NCBI GenBank assembly: GCA_900542505.1
Contig: UQNV01000031.1
Location: forward strand, 1-26,478
Length of the DNA stretch: 26,478 nt
Direction: 5' to 3'
Source of the DNA: an uncultured Alistipes sp.
Lineage (GTDB): Bacteria; Bacteroidota; Bacteroidia; Bacteroidales; Rikenellaceae
The notes under the pieces were generated by a model, which did not search any database, had not been told where the DNA came from, and saw only the letters and a list, made by a program, of their open reading frames with translations. Shown here piece after piece: positions 1 to 9,322 of the stretch; the first letter of the stretch is position 1, and every line of letters starts with the position of its first letter. The position numbers and the translations under genes are program-made.

Positions 1-41
1 CTGAGATGTCTCGTGGGCTCGGAGATGTGTATAAGAGACAG
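1..41. other. Nextera sequencing adapter with i7 index (artefact)
   Basis: The first 41 bases are synthetic. They end in the 19-bp Tn5 mosaic end (AGATGTGTATAAGAGACAG at 23-41), preceded by the Nextera read-2 stretch and by CTGAGAT, which is the end of an i7 index. Two frames through it encode the database-contaminant peptides MSRGLGDVYKRQ and MGSEMCIRDR. Nothing in these bases is biological. Confidence 0.98.
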
Positions 42-79
42 GGTCCGGGCACCCGCACCGGCCGAAAAACGGCTCCGGA

Positions 80-111
80 TTTTCCCGGCAAAGAATATTT
101 TCGTACCTTTA
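80..111 (+). promoter_or_regulatory. candidate promoter of the GH92 gene
   Basis: TACCTTTA at 104-111 is one base off the Bacteroidota -7 box TAnnTTTG. A T-run at 80-83 sits 20 nt upstream, where a -33 TTTG would be expected, but it is not a clean match. A promoter here would give a leader of roughly 120 nt before the gene at 236. The support is position and a near-consensus box only. Confidence 0.35.
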
Positions 112-235
112 CCCGGAATCCGGAGAACGGCCGCCGCCACAGGACCCACGGCCCGGAGCGGCATGCGCGGAACGACTGCGGCCGCACCGCCGGGCATCCG
201 GACCGAGAACGCCCAAAAACCGAAACAGATACCCG

Positions 236-2599
236 ATGAAAAAACTGCTGCTCTTTGCCGTCCTGATGCTGACGGCCGTCTCGTGCGGAGAGCGGAAACC
301 CCGCCCCGCCGACTATGTCAACCCCAACCTGGGGTCGGTCCACAGCCGCTGGTTCTTCTACACGCCGGCGGCCGAGCCCTTCGGCATGGCCAAACTCAGC
401 GCCACGACCAACGGCTCCTACACCAGCCCCAGCGGCTGGGAGGCCAACGGCTACGAGGACATCCACACCTCGATTGAGGGCTTCCCCTGCCTGCACGAGT
501 TCCAGGTCGGCGGCGTGCTGCTGATGCCGACCGTGGGAGAAATCCAAACGGTGCCGGGAACGCTCGACGACCCCGACAGCGGCTACCGCTCGCGCTTCGA
601 CAAGGCCGACGAGCTGGCCCGCCCGGGATACTACCGCGTACGGCTGAAGGATTACGGCGTCGAGGCCGAGCTGACGGCCACCACGCGTGTCGGCTTCCAG
701 CGCTATACCTTCCCCGAGTCGGAGGCGTCGAACATCCTCTTCGACATTGGCAGCTGGCTGGGCGAAAGCGGCCCGGTGCGCGACGCCTGGCTGCACGTCA
801 TCGACCCGCAGACGGTCGAGGGCTACACCGTTGCCGAACCCACCTATGCCCAGAAGTACCAGCCCGGCGCCACGGTCGGCATGTATTTCCACGCCCGGCT
901 GAGCAAACCGGCCGCTTCGTGGAAAACCTTCCTGCGCGGCGGCGAGCCCGTCGAGGGCGACGAGGTGCGCGGCCCCGGTGCGGGCGGCGCACTGACCTTC
1001 CGGACCACCGAAGGCGAGCGCATCGAGGTGAAGGTCGGACTGTCGTACACCTCCATCGAAAATGCCCGCTACAACCTCGAGCATGAGGCTTCGGAGCTCG
1101 ACTTCGACGGTGCACGCAGCTCGGCCGAGGCCAAGTGGGACGACTACCTGGGCCGCATCGAGGTCGAGGGCGGCAGCGAGGAGGACCGCGTGAAATTCTA
1201 CACGGGACTCTACCACGCGCTGCTCGGCCGCGGCATCGCCAGCGACGCCAACGGCGCCTATCCGCGCAACGACGGCACCGTCGGCCAGATTCCGCTGGGC
1301 GAGGACGGACGTCCGCTCCACAACCTCTACAACACCGACGCCGTATGGGGCGCCTACTGGAACCTCACGCAGCTCTGGGCACTCGCCTACCCCGAATACT
1401 ACAGCGACTTCATCCGCGGCCACCTGCTCGTCTACGGCGACGCCGGCTGGCTGGGCGACGGCCTGGCCTGCAGCAAGTACGTCTCGGGCGTGGGCACCAA
1501 CATGGTGAGCATCCTCATGGCGGGAGCCTACCAGTGCGGCATCCGCGACTTCGACGTCGAAAAGGCCTACCAGGCGGCGCTGAAGAACGAGCTGGAGTGG
1601 GAAGGACGCGTCGAAGGTGCCGGCAAGATGGACGTGGGTGAGTTCGTCCGCCGCGGCTATTCGCCCTATGTTCCCAGCAACAACGGCATCAACGACGAAC
1701 TGCAGCTCAACGGCTCGCCCTTCGGCGCCTCGCACACGCTTGAGTACAGCTTCAGCTCCTACGCCGTGGCACAGTGGGCCAAGGCGCTCGGCCGCGAGGA
1801 GGACTACCGCAAGCTGATGTGGCTCTCGAAGGGCTGGGAGCGTCTCTTCGACCCCTCGACGGGTCTGATTCGCCCCCGCACGACCGACGGCGAGTTCATC
1901 GGCGACTTCAACCCGCTCGAATCGTGGCGCGGCTTCCAGGAGGGCAATGCCGTGCAGTACACCTTCTTCGTGCCGCACGACCCCGAGGGGCTCATCGCCA
2001 AGATGGGCCGCGAGCCCTTCAGCAACCGGCTCGACTCCATCTTCACCGAAGCCCGCAAGAGCATCTTCGGCGGCGGCAAGGTGGTCAACGCCTTCTCGGG
2101 ACTCGAAAGCCCCTACAACCACGGCAACCAGCCGAGCCTCCACATCTCGTGGCTCTTCAACTTCGCCGGCAAACCCTACCTCACGCAGAAGTGGACGCGC
2201 CTCATCTGCGACGAGTTCTACGGCACGACGGGCGAACACGGCTACGGCTACGGACAGGACGAGGACCAGGGACAGCTCGGTGCCTGGTACGTGATGGCGG
2301 CCATGGGTCTCTTTGACGTGCAGGGAGGCACCTGCATGCGTCCCACCTTCCAGCTGGGCAGCCCGCAGTTCGACCGCATCGTCATCCGCAGCGGTTCGGG
2401 CCGGAGCTTCACCATCGAAACGGAAGGCAACACGCCCGAAGCCTACTACATCCAGTCGGCCGAGCTCAACGGCCAGCCGCTCGACAACTGCTGGTTCTAC
2501 CGCGACCAGATGAGCGACGGCGGCACGCTGCGCCTGCGGATGGGCACGGAGCCCAATCCGGCATGGGGCGCCGAGACGGCTCCCGCCTGCACGGAATAA
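236..2599 (+). CDS. GH92 family glycoside hydrolase (alpha-mannosidase type), lipoprotein
   Basis: The 787-aa product starts with a lipoprotein signal (lipobox around LTAVSC, Cys17), so it is probably anchored in the outer membrane or periplasm. The rest matches GH92, calcium-dependent exo-alpha-mannosidases: an N-terminal beta-sandwich (about 25-280) then an (alpha/alpha)6 barrel. EGNAVQY, holding the Glu I take as the general acid, is at about 569-575. The usual HGNEP motif reads HGNQP (Gln632) and the usual GNDDxGQ reads as DEDQGQ (675-680), so this belongs to a variant subset. The C-terminal segment with YIQSAELNG and MGTEPNPAWG is typical. No SusC/SusD or other polysaccharide-utilisation genes adjoin it, so it looks solitary. 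The family is secure; the exact linkage cut is not. Confidence 0.93.
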   Translation: MKKLLLFAVLMLTAVSCGERKPRPADYVNPNLGSVHSRWFFYTPAAEPFGMAKLSATTNGSYTSPSGWEANGYEDIHTSIEGFPCLHEFQVGGVLLMPTVGEIQTVPGTLDDPDSGYRSRFDKADELARPGYYRVRLKDYGVEAELTATTRVGFQRYTFPESEASNILFDIGSWLGESGPVRDAWLHVIDPQTVEGYTVAEPTYAQKYQPGATVGMYFHARLSKPAASWKTFLRGGEPVEGDEVRGPGAGGALTFRTTEGERIEVKVGLSYTSIENARYNLEHEASELDFDGARSSAEAKWDDYLGRIEVEGGSEEDRVKFYTGLYHALLGRGIASDANGAYPRNDGTVGQIPLGEDGRPLHNLYNTDAVWGAYWNLTQLWALAYPEYYSDFIRGHLLVYGDAGWLGDGLACSKYVSGVGTNMVSILMAGAYQCGIRDFDVEKAYQAALKNELEWEGRVEGAGKMDVGEFVRRGYSPYVPSNNGINDELQLNGSPFGASHTLEYSFSSYAVAQWAKALGREEDYRKLMWLSKGWERLFDPSTGLIRPRTTDGEFIGDFNPLESWRGFQEGNAVQYTFFVPHDPEGLIAKMGREPFSNRLDSIFTEARKSIFGGGKVVNAFSGLESPYNHGNQPSLHISWLFNFAGKPYLTQKWTRLICDEFYGTTGEHGYGYGQDEDQGQLGAWYVMAAMGLFDVQGGTCMRPTFQLGSPQFDRIVIRSGSGRSFTIETEGNTPEAYYIQSAELNGQPLDNCWFYRDQMSDGGTLRLRMGTEPNPAWGAETAPACTE

Positions 2600-2668
2600 C
2601 GGAATAAAGGTTCGCGCGGCAACGCCCGCCCACGGCGCAAGCGCAGCGCACGGACCGCTTGAGAAGCC

Positions 2669-2706
2669 GACGCCCCGGGAAGACTCCCGGGGCGTCGTCG
2701 TTTTTT
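2669..2706 (+). terminator. rho-independent terminator of the GH92 gene
   Basis: A perfect 12-bp stem (2669-2680 with 2685-2696, loop AGAC) is followed four bases later by six T at 2701-2706. It lies 70 nt after the GH92 stop and before the convergent AraC gene. Confidence 0.9.
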
Positions 2707-2761
2707 CCGCGGCAGCGGCAGCGTCGGGAATACAGGGACCCGGACGGCCGGATGGCGCCGG

Positions 2762-3730
2762 TCAGCAGCCTTCCCGCGACAGCGGCTGCGGGAGGTCGGC
2801 CCCGGCTCGGAGGTCGCTGCCCGTACGGAAGGCCGAAGGGGTCACCCCCGTGTGGTTCTTGAAATAGCGCCCGAAAAAGGACTGGTTCGGGAAATTGAGG
2901 CAATAGGCTATCTCCTGGATGCTCATCGTCGAATAGCGCAGCAGATTCTTCGCCTCGAGTATCACGTAGTCGTCAATCCATTCGATGACCGTACGCCCGG
3001 TCGTCTGACGGATGAGCGTGGTGAGGTATTTGGGCGAGAGGTTGAGCTGCGCGGCATAGAATCCGACGCTGCGCTCGCGCATGTAGTTCCGGCGGAGCTG
3101 CGTCATGAATCGCTGGAAGTACTCCTCGCGACGGCTGCGCGGCGAATACTGACGGAGGCTCTCCTGCTCGATGTGGCGGGCGATGAGGCGGCAGGCCTTG
3201 TAGATGAGCACGCGGAGGGACGAGCGGAGAATCTCCCGCGAATAGAGGTCGTCGGGCTCGGGAACCCCTTCGTCCGTAATCTCGGCGATACTCCGCTCCA
3301 GAACGGTCCACTCGCCGGGGGCGAGATGCAGCAGCAGATAGCGCTCCAGCTGCAGGGCAAGACTCGAGATGAGTTTGAGGTCGACGTCAATCCTGCGGAT
3401 GAACTCCTCCTCGCAGGCCGCAACGAAGACCTCGGCGCCGCGCATCGACTCGACGTGGAGAATCGCGCCGGGCACATGAATGAACAACGAATTGCCGCCC
3501 AGTTCATACCGCGTCAGGTTCGACTGGAGCGTGATGGAACCTTTCGAACAGAAGACCAGCGCAAAGGCGTCGATGCGCACCGGAAAGCGGAACAGGTCCA
3601 TCGGGACCTCATCCTCGGGGTCCACATGCGACGAGATGAGACAACCGTCGTAATAGAAGTCTTCGGGACGTCTTCCGCAGACGTCCAACAGCGCCCCGAG
3701 CGAGAAACTGCGGATTCCCTTGTCATTCAT
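2762..3730 (-). CDS. AraC-family transcriptional regulator
   Basis: The product is 322 aa. Its N-terminal half looks like a cupin-type sensing domain (the stretch with FALVFCSKGSITLQ), and its last roughly 100 residues are an AraC double helix-turn-helix (LNLSPKYLTTLIRQTTG, then IQEIAYCLNFPNQSFFGRYFKNHTGVTPS in the second HTH and signature). I chose the ATG at 3730 over the one at 3742 because GGAG lies six bases before it and the -7 box at 3751-3758 would put the transcript start almost on the upstream ATG. The gene is divergent from the efflux operon at 3894, which suggests it controls that operon. This follows the common arrangement and is not shown by a recognised operator. The inducer is unknown. 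Confidence 0.92.
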   Translation of the reverse strand: MNDKGIRSFSLGALLDVCGRRPEDFYYDGCLISSHVDPEDEVPMDLFRFPVRIDAFALVFCSKGSITLQSNLTRYELGGNSLFIHVPGAILHVESMRGAEVFVAACEEEFIRRIDVDLKLISSLALQLERYLLLHLAPGEWTVLERSIAEITDEGVPEPDDLYSREILRSSLRVLIYKACRLIARHIEQESLRQYSPRSRREEYFQRFMTQLRRNYMRERSVGFYAAQLNLSPKYLTTLIRQTTGRTVIEWIDDYVILEAKNLLRYSTMSIQEIAYCLNFPNQSFFGRYFKNHTGVTPSAFRTGSDLRAGADLPQPLSREGC

Positions 3731-3750
3731 TGCAGGCTCCATTTTTCCGA

Positions 3751-3758
3751 CAAATATA
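3751..3758 (-). promoter_or_regulatory. -7 box of the AraC-family gene
   Basis: TATATTTG on the minus strand fits TAnnTTTG exactly, 20 nt upstream of the chosen start at 3730. No clear -33 TTTG is seen at the right distance. Confidence 0.6.
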
Positions 3759-3832
3759 AGAATTTTGCAGGCTTTTGCTCACCGAAAAGTTCAAAATCGA
3801 ACCTTTCGACGAATTCAAACAACACAAAGAAC

Positions 3833-3863
3833 TTTGCGTTTCAGCGGCAAAGAGGCAATTTTG
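3833..3863 (+). promoter_or_regulatory. promoter of the RND efflux operon
   Basis: TTTG at 3833-3836, a 19-nt spacer and CAATTTTG at 3856-3863 match the Bacteroidota promoter with one change (C for T) in the -7 box. It lies 30 nt before the adaptor gene. The spacing supports a real promoter, possibly a weak one that needs the divergent AraC-type activator. Confidence 0.65.
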
Positions 3864-3893
3864 CATTCGGAATCATACGAAAAGAGAACAACG

Positions 3894-4907
3894 ATGAAAC
3901 GAATCTTCATGCTGGGCGCCCTGCTCGTCGCAACGGGCTGCGCCTCCAAACAGGAGCGCCCGAGCGTCGCCCCGATTCGGGTCGAGACCTGTCTTGTAAC
4001 GCCGTCGTCCGAGGCAGACTGCTCCTACTACGTGGGCGCCATCGAGGAAGAGCGCTCCGCAGCACTCAGTTTCCCCCTTGCGGGGACCCTTGCCCGCACC
4101 TTCGTCGACGAGGGACAATACGTCGCACGCGGGACGCTGGTAGCCGAGCTGGACCCCACCTCGGCCCGACAGAGCCATGCGGCAGCCGAGGCGGCCCTCG
4201 CCCAGGCCCGCGATGCCTGCGAACGTCTGCAGCAGCTCCACGACGCCAACAGCCTGCCCGAAATCCAGTGGGTCGAGGCTCAGACCCGGCTGCAGCAGGC
4301 CCAGGCCGCCTTCGAGATGACACGCAAGAACCTGGAGGACTGCTCGCTGCGCGCCCCCTTTGCGGGCGTGGTGGGCAAGCGTCGGGCCGAAGCCGGCGAA
4401 ACCGTGCTGCCGGGCGCACCGGTACTCACGCTGCTCGACATCGCCACGGTCAAGGTCCGTTTCGCCGTACCCGAGCAGGAGATAGCCTCGCTCGGCGAGG
4501 AGCGGCGCATTGAGGTGAGCGTCGCGGCTCTCGGCGACCGGACGTTCCGGGCCGGCACCCCGACGCGCAACATCGAGGCCAACCCCGCCGCCCACACCTA
4601 CGAGGTGACGGCACCGATGGCCAATCCCGGCCGCGAACTGCTTCCCGGCATGGTCTGCCGCGTGAAGAGCTCGCCCGCCACCGCTGCCGAGGAGATGCTG
4701 CTCCCGCTGCAGGCCATCCGTCAGGCGGGCGACGGCAGCCGTTTCGTCTGGAAGGTGTCCGGCGACTCGGTCCTCCGCGCACCGGTCCGCACGGACCGCT
4801 TTGCGGGCAACTCCGTGGTGGTCACGGAGGGCATCTCGGCCGGTGACCGCATCGTGGTCGAGGGCATGCAGAAAATAGGTCAGGGAAGCAAAGTCGTATG
4901 GGAGTGA
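3894..4907 (+). CDS. RND efflux periplasmic adaptor (membrane fusion protein), lipoprotein
   Basis: The 337-aa product is a HlyD/AcrA-type adaptor that joins an inner-membrane RND pump to an outer-membrane channel. The start at 3894 is fixed by a clean lipoprotein signal, with lipobox LVATGC and Cys16; the frame is open upstream to 3720, but that part runs through the promoter. A biotinyl-lipoyl half-motif (LAGTLARTFVDEGQYVARGT), an alpha-helical hairpin rich in Ala, Gln and Glu, and the second lipoyl half (LRAPFAGVVGKRRAEAGETV) appear in the usual order, followed by the beta-barrel and membrane-proximal parts. Its stop overlaps the start of the pump gene (TGATG), so the two are translationally coupled. 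The cargo cannot be read from the sequence. Confidence 0.95.
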   Translation: MKRIFMLGALLVATGCASKQERPSVAPIRVETCLVTPSSEADCSYYVGAIEEERSAALSFPLAGTLARTFVDEGQYVARGTLVAELDPTSARQSHAAAEAALAQARDACERLQQLHDANSLPEIQWVEAQTRLQQAQAAFEMTRKNLEDCSLRAPFAGVVGKRRAEAGETVLPGAPVLTLLDIATVKVRFAVPEQEIASLGEERRIEVSVAALGDRTFRAGTPTRNIEANPAAHTYEVTAPMANPGRELLPGMVCRVKSSPATAAEEMLLPLQAIRQAGDGSRFVWKVSGDSVLRAPVRTDRFAGNSVVVTEGISAGDRIVVEGMQKIGQGSKVVWE

Positions 4908-7900
4908 TGAAAAGTTCGAACAACATCGTCGCCTGGTCGATGCGCAATTTCCGCATCACCTTCCTGCTCATCGGGGCTCTCTTCCTGTTCGGCATCTTCG
5001 GACTGGCCCGCATCCCGAAACAGGAGTTCCCGGAGTACACCATTCGCCAGGGCGTAGTGGTGGCACTCTATCCGGGCGCCACCAGCGAAGAGGTCGAGGA
5101 GCGGCTGGCCCGCCCGCTCGAACAGTTTCTGATGACCTACAAGGAAGTCAAACGCTCGAAGACCACCTCCACCTCGCAGAACGGCATGTGCTACGTAATG
5201 GTCGAGCTGGAGGACAACGTCCACGACAAGGACGAGGTCTGGTCGAAAATCAAGCACGGCCTCAACTCCTTCAAGGCGCAGCTGCCCCAGGGTGTGGTGG
5301 CGGTCGTGGCCAACGATGACTTCGGCGACACGTCGGCGCTGCTCATCACGCTCGAATCCGACACGCGCAGCTACCGCGAGCTGAAGGAGTATCTCGACCG
5401 GCTGAGCGACCGGCTGCGCCGCATCGAGTCGGTTTCGAACCTGCGTCCCTACGGGCTGCAGTCGGAGCAGATATCCGTCTACGTGGACCACGACCGGCTG
5501 GCGGCCTACGGCATCGGCGAGCAGTTCCTCTCGACGGCGCTCGCCTCGCAGGGGCTCACCCCGATGGGCGGCAGCATCGAAAACCGCACGACCGAAACCC
5601 CCATCCACCTCGCCCCGACGCTGCGCAGCGAGCAGGAAATCGCCGACCAGATAATCTGGAGCGACCCGCAGGGCAACGTGCTGCGCGTACGCGACGTGGC
5701 ACGCGTCGTACGCGAATACGACGACCCCGACAGCTACATCCGCAACAACGGCCACCGATGCGTGCTGCTCTCGATGGAGATGCGCGGCGGATACAACATC
5801 GTGGAATACGGCCGCGAGGTGGACCGGGTGCTGCACGACTTCTCGGCCGAGGTGCTCCCCGAGGATGTCCATGTGGCGCGCATCGCCGACCAGGCCAAGG
5901 TCGTCGGCGATTCCGTCTCGTCGTTCCTCCGCGACCTGTTCGTCGCCATGGCCATCATCATCGTCGTCATGATGCTGCTCTTCCCGTGGCGGTCGGCCGT
6001 CGTTGCGGCCATCACCATCCCGCTCTCGACCTTCATCTCCGTGGGGCTGATGTACGCCTGCGGCATCCCGCTCAACACGGTGACGCTCGCCGCGCTGATT
6101 GTCGTGCTGGGCATGATTGTCGACAACTCGATTGTGGTCATCGACGGCTACCTCGACTACCTCGGACGCGGCTATTCGCGCTGGTACGCGGCCGTCGAGA
6201 GCGCCCGCGAATTCTTCCCCTCGCTGCTGCTGGCCACCGTCTGCATCTGCATCATCTTCTACCCGATACTCTTCACGATGACCGGCATCATGGGCGACTT
6301 CATCACCTACTTCCCGTGGACCATCACCATCAACCTGATGGTTTCGCTCATCCTAGCCATGGTGGTCATCCCCTTCCTCGAGGTGCTCATCATTCCCCGC
6401 GCGCCGAAGCATGACCCCGCCCACCGCAGTTTCACCGACAAGGTGCAGCGCTTCTACCAGCACATCCTGGTGGGGACCTTCCGCCACGGATGGCTCACCA
6501 TCTCGCTCGGCATCGCCTCGGTGGTGGTTGCCCTGCTGCTCATCCCCGGGCTGCGGCTGAGGATGTTCCCCTATGCCGACCGCGACCAGTTCGCCGTCGA
6601 AATCTACCTGCGCGACGGCACGCCGCTCGAACGTACGGCCGCCGTGGCCGACTCGGTCTACACGGTGCTCCGCGACGACCCGCGCGTGAAGTCCGTCACC
6701 TCGTTCATCGGCTGTTCGTCGCCCCGCTTCCAGATGAGCTATGCGCCGCAGATTGCGGGCCGCAACTATGCGCAGTTCATCGTGAACACCACCTCAATCA
6801 AGGATACCGAGGCCGTGCTCGACCAGTATGCCAACAGCTGGGCCGACCGTTTCCCCGACGCCTACGTCAAATTCAAGCAGCTCGACTACCAGAATGTCCC
6901 CTCGCTCGAGTTCCGCTTCTACGGCGACGACATCGATTCGCTGCGTACGGCTGCCGACCGGCTGATTGCCCGCATGAGGGAGATGCCCGAACTGCTGTGG
7001 GTGCACTCCGACTACGAGGAGCCGCGCCCCGTGGTCGACGTCCGGCTCGACCCGGTCACCGCATCGCAGCTCGGCATCACGCGCACGACGGCCGCACTGA
7101 ACCTGACACTCGCGTCGGGCGACGTGCCCCTCGGCTCGGTCTGGGAGGGCGACTATGCGCTGCCGGTCGTGCTCAAGAGCGACGAGCGGCTCGGCGAGCG
7201 TTCGCTCTCCGACGTGGAGAACACCTACATTTCGTCGGTCATCCCCTCGCTGAGCGTCCCGCTGCGTCAGATTGCCAACGTCGAACCGGCCTGGAGCGAG
7301 AGCCGCATCGTACACCGCAACGGCATGCGCTGCATGTCGGTGGTGGCCGACGTCAAGCGTGAGGCCAACGCCCTGCAGATGCTTGCCCGAATCAACGACA
7401 TCCTGCAGGACGAAATCGAACTCCCGGCCGGCGTCACCTCCGAAATCGGCGGCGAATACGAGTTCGACATGGAGACGCTGCCCGACATCCTCGCCGGACT
7501 GGCCATCTCGCTGGTCATCATTTTCTTCTTCATCCTCATCAACTTCCGCAAGTTCGGCATCACGCTGGTGGTCATGCTCTCGATGAGCCTCTGCCTGTTC
7601 GGCGCGATGGTCGGGCTCTGGCTCTCGAACTTCACCATCGGCCTGACCTCGGTGCTGGGCTTCATCACCCTGCTGGGCATGATTGTCCGCAACGTGATTC
7701 TGATGTACCAGCACGCCGAGGAGAAGCGCATCTGCTGCCGCTGGACGGGACGTCTGGCCGCCTACGACGCTGGCAAGCGCCGCATGGTGCCGATTTTCCT
7801 CACCACGGCGACCACGGCCGTGGGCGTGATACCGATGATTCTGGGCGGCAGCACCTTCTGGGCTCCCGTGGGTGTGACGATTTTCGCCGGCGGCATCGGC

Positions 7901-7957
7901 TCGCTCGTGCTGGTGGTGACGATTCTTCCGGTCCTCTACTCCAAAATCTACAAATGA
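4907..7957 (+). CDS. RND efflux transporter, inner-membrane pump (AcrB/HAE1-like)
   Basis: The 1016-aa product has the RND plan: a TM helix near the N-terminus (FRITFLLIGALFLFGIFG), a large periplasmic porter loop, TM2-6, a second periplasmic loop and TM7-12. The proton-relay segment in TM4 reads GMIVDNSIVVID, with Asp406 kept and Asn following, as in many HAE1 relatives that lack the second Asp of AcrB. TM10 has GMIVRNVILMYQ, with Arg928 near the position of AcrB Lys940. I prefer the ATG at 4907, which overlaps the adaptor stop; an in-frame ATG at 4898 is possible. It is driven by the proton gradient. Drug, bile-acid or metabolite export are all open; heavy-metal (CzcA) features are not evident. 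Confidence 0.95.
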   Translation: MKSSNNIVAWSMRNFRITFLLIGALFLFGIFGLARIPKQEFPEYTIRQGVVVALYPGATSEEVEERLARPLEQFLMTYKEVKRSKTTSTSQNGMCYVMVELEDNVHDKDEVWSKIKHGLNSFKAQLPQGVVAVVANDDFGDTSALLITLESDTRSYRELKEYLDRLSDRLRRIESVSNLRPYGLQSEQISVYVDHDRLAAYGIGEQFLSTALASQGLTPMGGSIENRTTETPIHLAPTLRSEQEIADQIIWSDPQGNVLRVRDVARVVREYDDPDSYIRNNGHRCVLLSMEMRGGYNIVEYGREVDRVLHDFSAEVLPEDVHVARIADQAKVVGDSVSSFLRDLFVAMAIIIVVMMLLFPWRSAVVAAITIPLSTFISVGLMYACGIPLNTVTLAALIVVLGMIVDNSIVVIDGYLDYLGRGYSRWYAAVESAREFFPSLLLATVCICIIFYPILFTMTGIMGDFITYFPWTITINLMVSLILAMVVIPFLEVLIIPRAPKHDPAHRSFTDKVQRFYQHILVGTFRHGWLTISLGIASVVVALLLIPGLRLRMFPYADRDQFAVEIYLRDGTPLERTAAVADSVYTVLRDDPRVKSVTSFIGCSSPRFQMSYAPQIAGRNYAQFIVNTTSIKDTEAVLDQYANSWADRFPDAYVKFKQLDYQNVPSLEFRFYGDDIDSLRTAADRLIARMREMPELLWVHSDYEEPRPVVDVRLDPVTASQLGITRTTAALNLTLASGDVPLGSVWEGDYALPVVLKSDERLGERSLSDVENTYISSVIPSLSVPLRQIANVEPAWSESRIVHRNGMRCMSVVADVKREANALQMLARINDILQDEIELPAGVTSEIGGEYEFDMETLPDILAGLAISLVIIFFFILINFRKFGITLVVMLSMSLCLFGAMVGLWLSNFTIGLTSVLGFITLLGMIVRNVILMYQHAEEKRICCRWTGRLAAYDAGKRRMVPIFLTTATTAVGVIPMILGGSTFWAPVGVTIFAGGIGSLVLVVTILPVLYSKIYK

Positions 7958-9252
7958 CGATGAAACGACACTTCGCAATAGCGCTTCTGCTGCTCTGCGG
8001 CGGAAGCCTCACCACCGAAGCCCAGACTCTCACCCTCGAGGAGTGCCGGGCCGCCGCTTCGGAACACAACCGCACGCTGGCCAACGCCCGGCTCGAACTC
8101 GAAGCCGCCACGCAGAGCCGGCGTGAGGCCTTCACCAACTACTTCCCACAAATCTCGGCCTCCGGCGGGGTGTTCCAGGCCCAACACGGGCTTGTTCAGG
8201 CCGAATTCGACGTGACCATCCCCCAGATGGGAAGCATGCCGGTGCCCATATCGATGGTCAAGCGCGGCATCGTGGGCAGCATCTCGGCCGTACAGCCCCT
8301 CTTCGCCGGACTGAAGATTGTCAACGGCAACCGCCTGGCCCGGCTCGGCGAGGAGGTCGGCTCGCTGCAGCTGCAGAAGAGCGAAGCCGAGGTGCGCGAA
8401 CGGACCGACACCTACTTCTGGCAGATTGTCTCGCTGAAGGAGCGCCTCACGACGCTCGACGCCGTCGACCGGCAACTCGACGAAATCCACCGCCAGGCCG
8501 AGCTCTCGGTCCGCGCGGGACTCGTCACCTCGAACGACCTGCTGCGCGTCGAACTGCGGCAGCAGGAGGTCGCCTCCAACCGGCTGAAGGTCGAAAACGG
8601 ACTGAAGGTCTCGAAGATGCTGCTGGCACAGTACGTGGGGACAGACTGGCGGACCTTCGACATCGCCTTCGCCGACACGGAGCCCGAACCTCCGACCGTC
8701 TGGTACGTCGACGTCGAGGAGGCGCTCGACCGGCGGGCCGAATACCAGCTGGCCGAAAAGAATGTAGAGGCTCGACGGTACGAGAAGCGCATGGAACGCG
8801 GCAAGCGGCTGCCGACCGTAGGCGTAGGCGCCGGTTACCTCTACTACAACGTCATGGACCGCAACGTCGACGACGGAGTGGTCTTCGCCCAGGTTTCGGT
8901 GCCCATATCCGACTGGTGGGGCGGCGCCCACGCCATCAAGCGGGCGCGGCTGCGCGAGCAGCAGGCCGAGAACGACCGCATGGAGGCGCGCGAGATGCTC
9001 GCGGTCGAAATCGAGAAGAGCTGGAGCGACGTGCTCGAGGCCTATGCGCAGATTTCGCTGGCCGAACGCTCCATCGCATCGGCCACGGAGAATCTGCGGC
9101 AGAACCGCGACTTCTACCGCGCAGGAACCTCGTCGCTCACCGAGCTGCTCGAGGCCGAAACGCTCTATACGCAGAGCCGCGACAAACAGACGGAGGCCCG
9201 CGCCGCCTACCGCACGGCCGTAGCCCGCTATCTGAGGGTCACGGGACGCTGA
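7954..9252 (+). CDS. TolC-like outer-membrane efflux channel
   Basis: The 432-aa product is an outer-membrane efflux protein and third member of the operon; its ATG overlaps the pump stop (ATGA at 7954-7957). A second ATG two codons later is also possible. It has a signal peptide ending near TEAQ and two tandem TolC-type repeats of long amphipathic helices (LTLEECRAAASEHNRTLANARLELEAA in the first; EARRYEKRMERGKRLPTVGVGAGYLYY in the second). The length is normal. It should trimerise to form the exit duct for the pump. It lacks an obvious lipobox, unlike some NodT-type relatives. A strong terminator follows at 9323. Confidence 0.94.
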   Translation: MTMKRHFAIALLLLCGGSLTTEAQTLTLEECRAAASEHNRTLANARLELEAATQSRREAFTNYFPQISASGGVFQAQHGLVQAEFDVTIPQMGSMPVPISMVKRGIVGSISAVQPLFAGLKIVNGNRLARLGEEVGSLQLQKSEAEVRERTDTYFWQIVSLKERLTTLDAVDRQLDEIHRQAELSVRAGLVTSNDLLRVELRQQEVASNRLKVENGLKVSKMLLAQYVGTDWRTFDIAFADTEPEPPTVWYVDVEEALDRRAEYQLAEKNVEARRYEKRMERGKRLPTVGVGAGYLYYNVMDRNVDDGVVFAQVSVPISDWWGGAHAIKRARLREQQAENDRMEAREMLAVEIEKSWSDVLEAYAQISLAERSIASATENLRQNRDFYRAGTSSLTELLEAETLYTQSRDKQTEARAAYRTAVARYLRVTGR

Positions 9253-9322
9253 CCGGAGGGCGGCGCATGCCGCCGAGTGATGCTGCCGGCAATGCCGGAG
9301 CCATCGCGCAATCCGAAAAAAC

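Noticed and set aside
6..477. Two short frames beginning in the first bases
   Set aside because: They begin in adapter DNA and encode known adapter-derived peptides; the remainder overlaps the GH92 gene in wrong frames.
2852..4513. A 553-aa plus-strand frame across the AraC gene and into the adaptor gene
   Set aside because: It runs antisense to AraC, through the divergent promoters, then out of frame in the adaptor gene. It has no recognisable domain.
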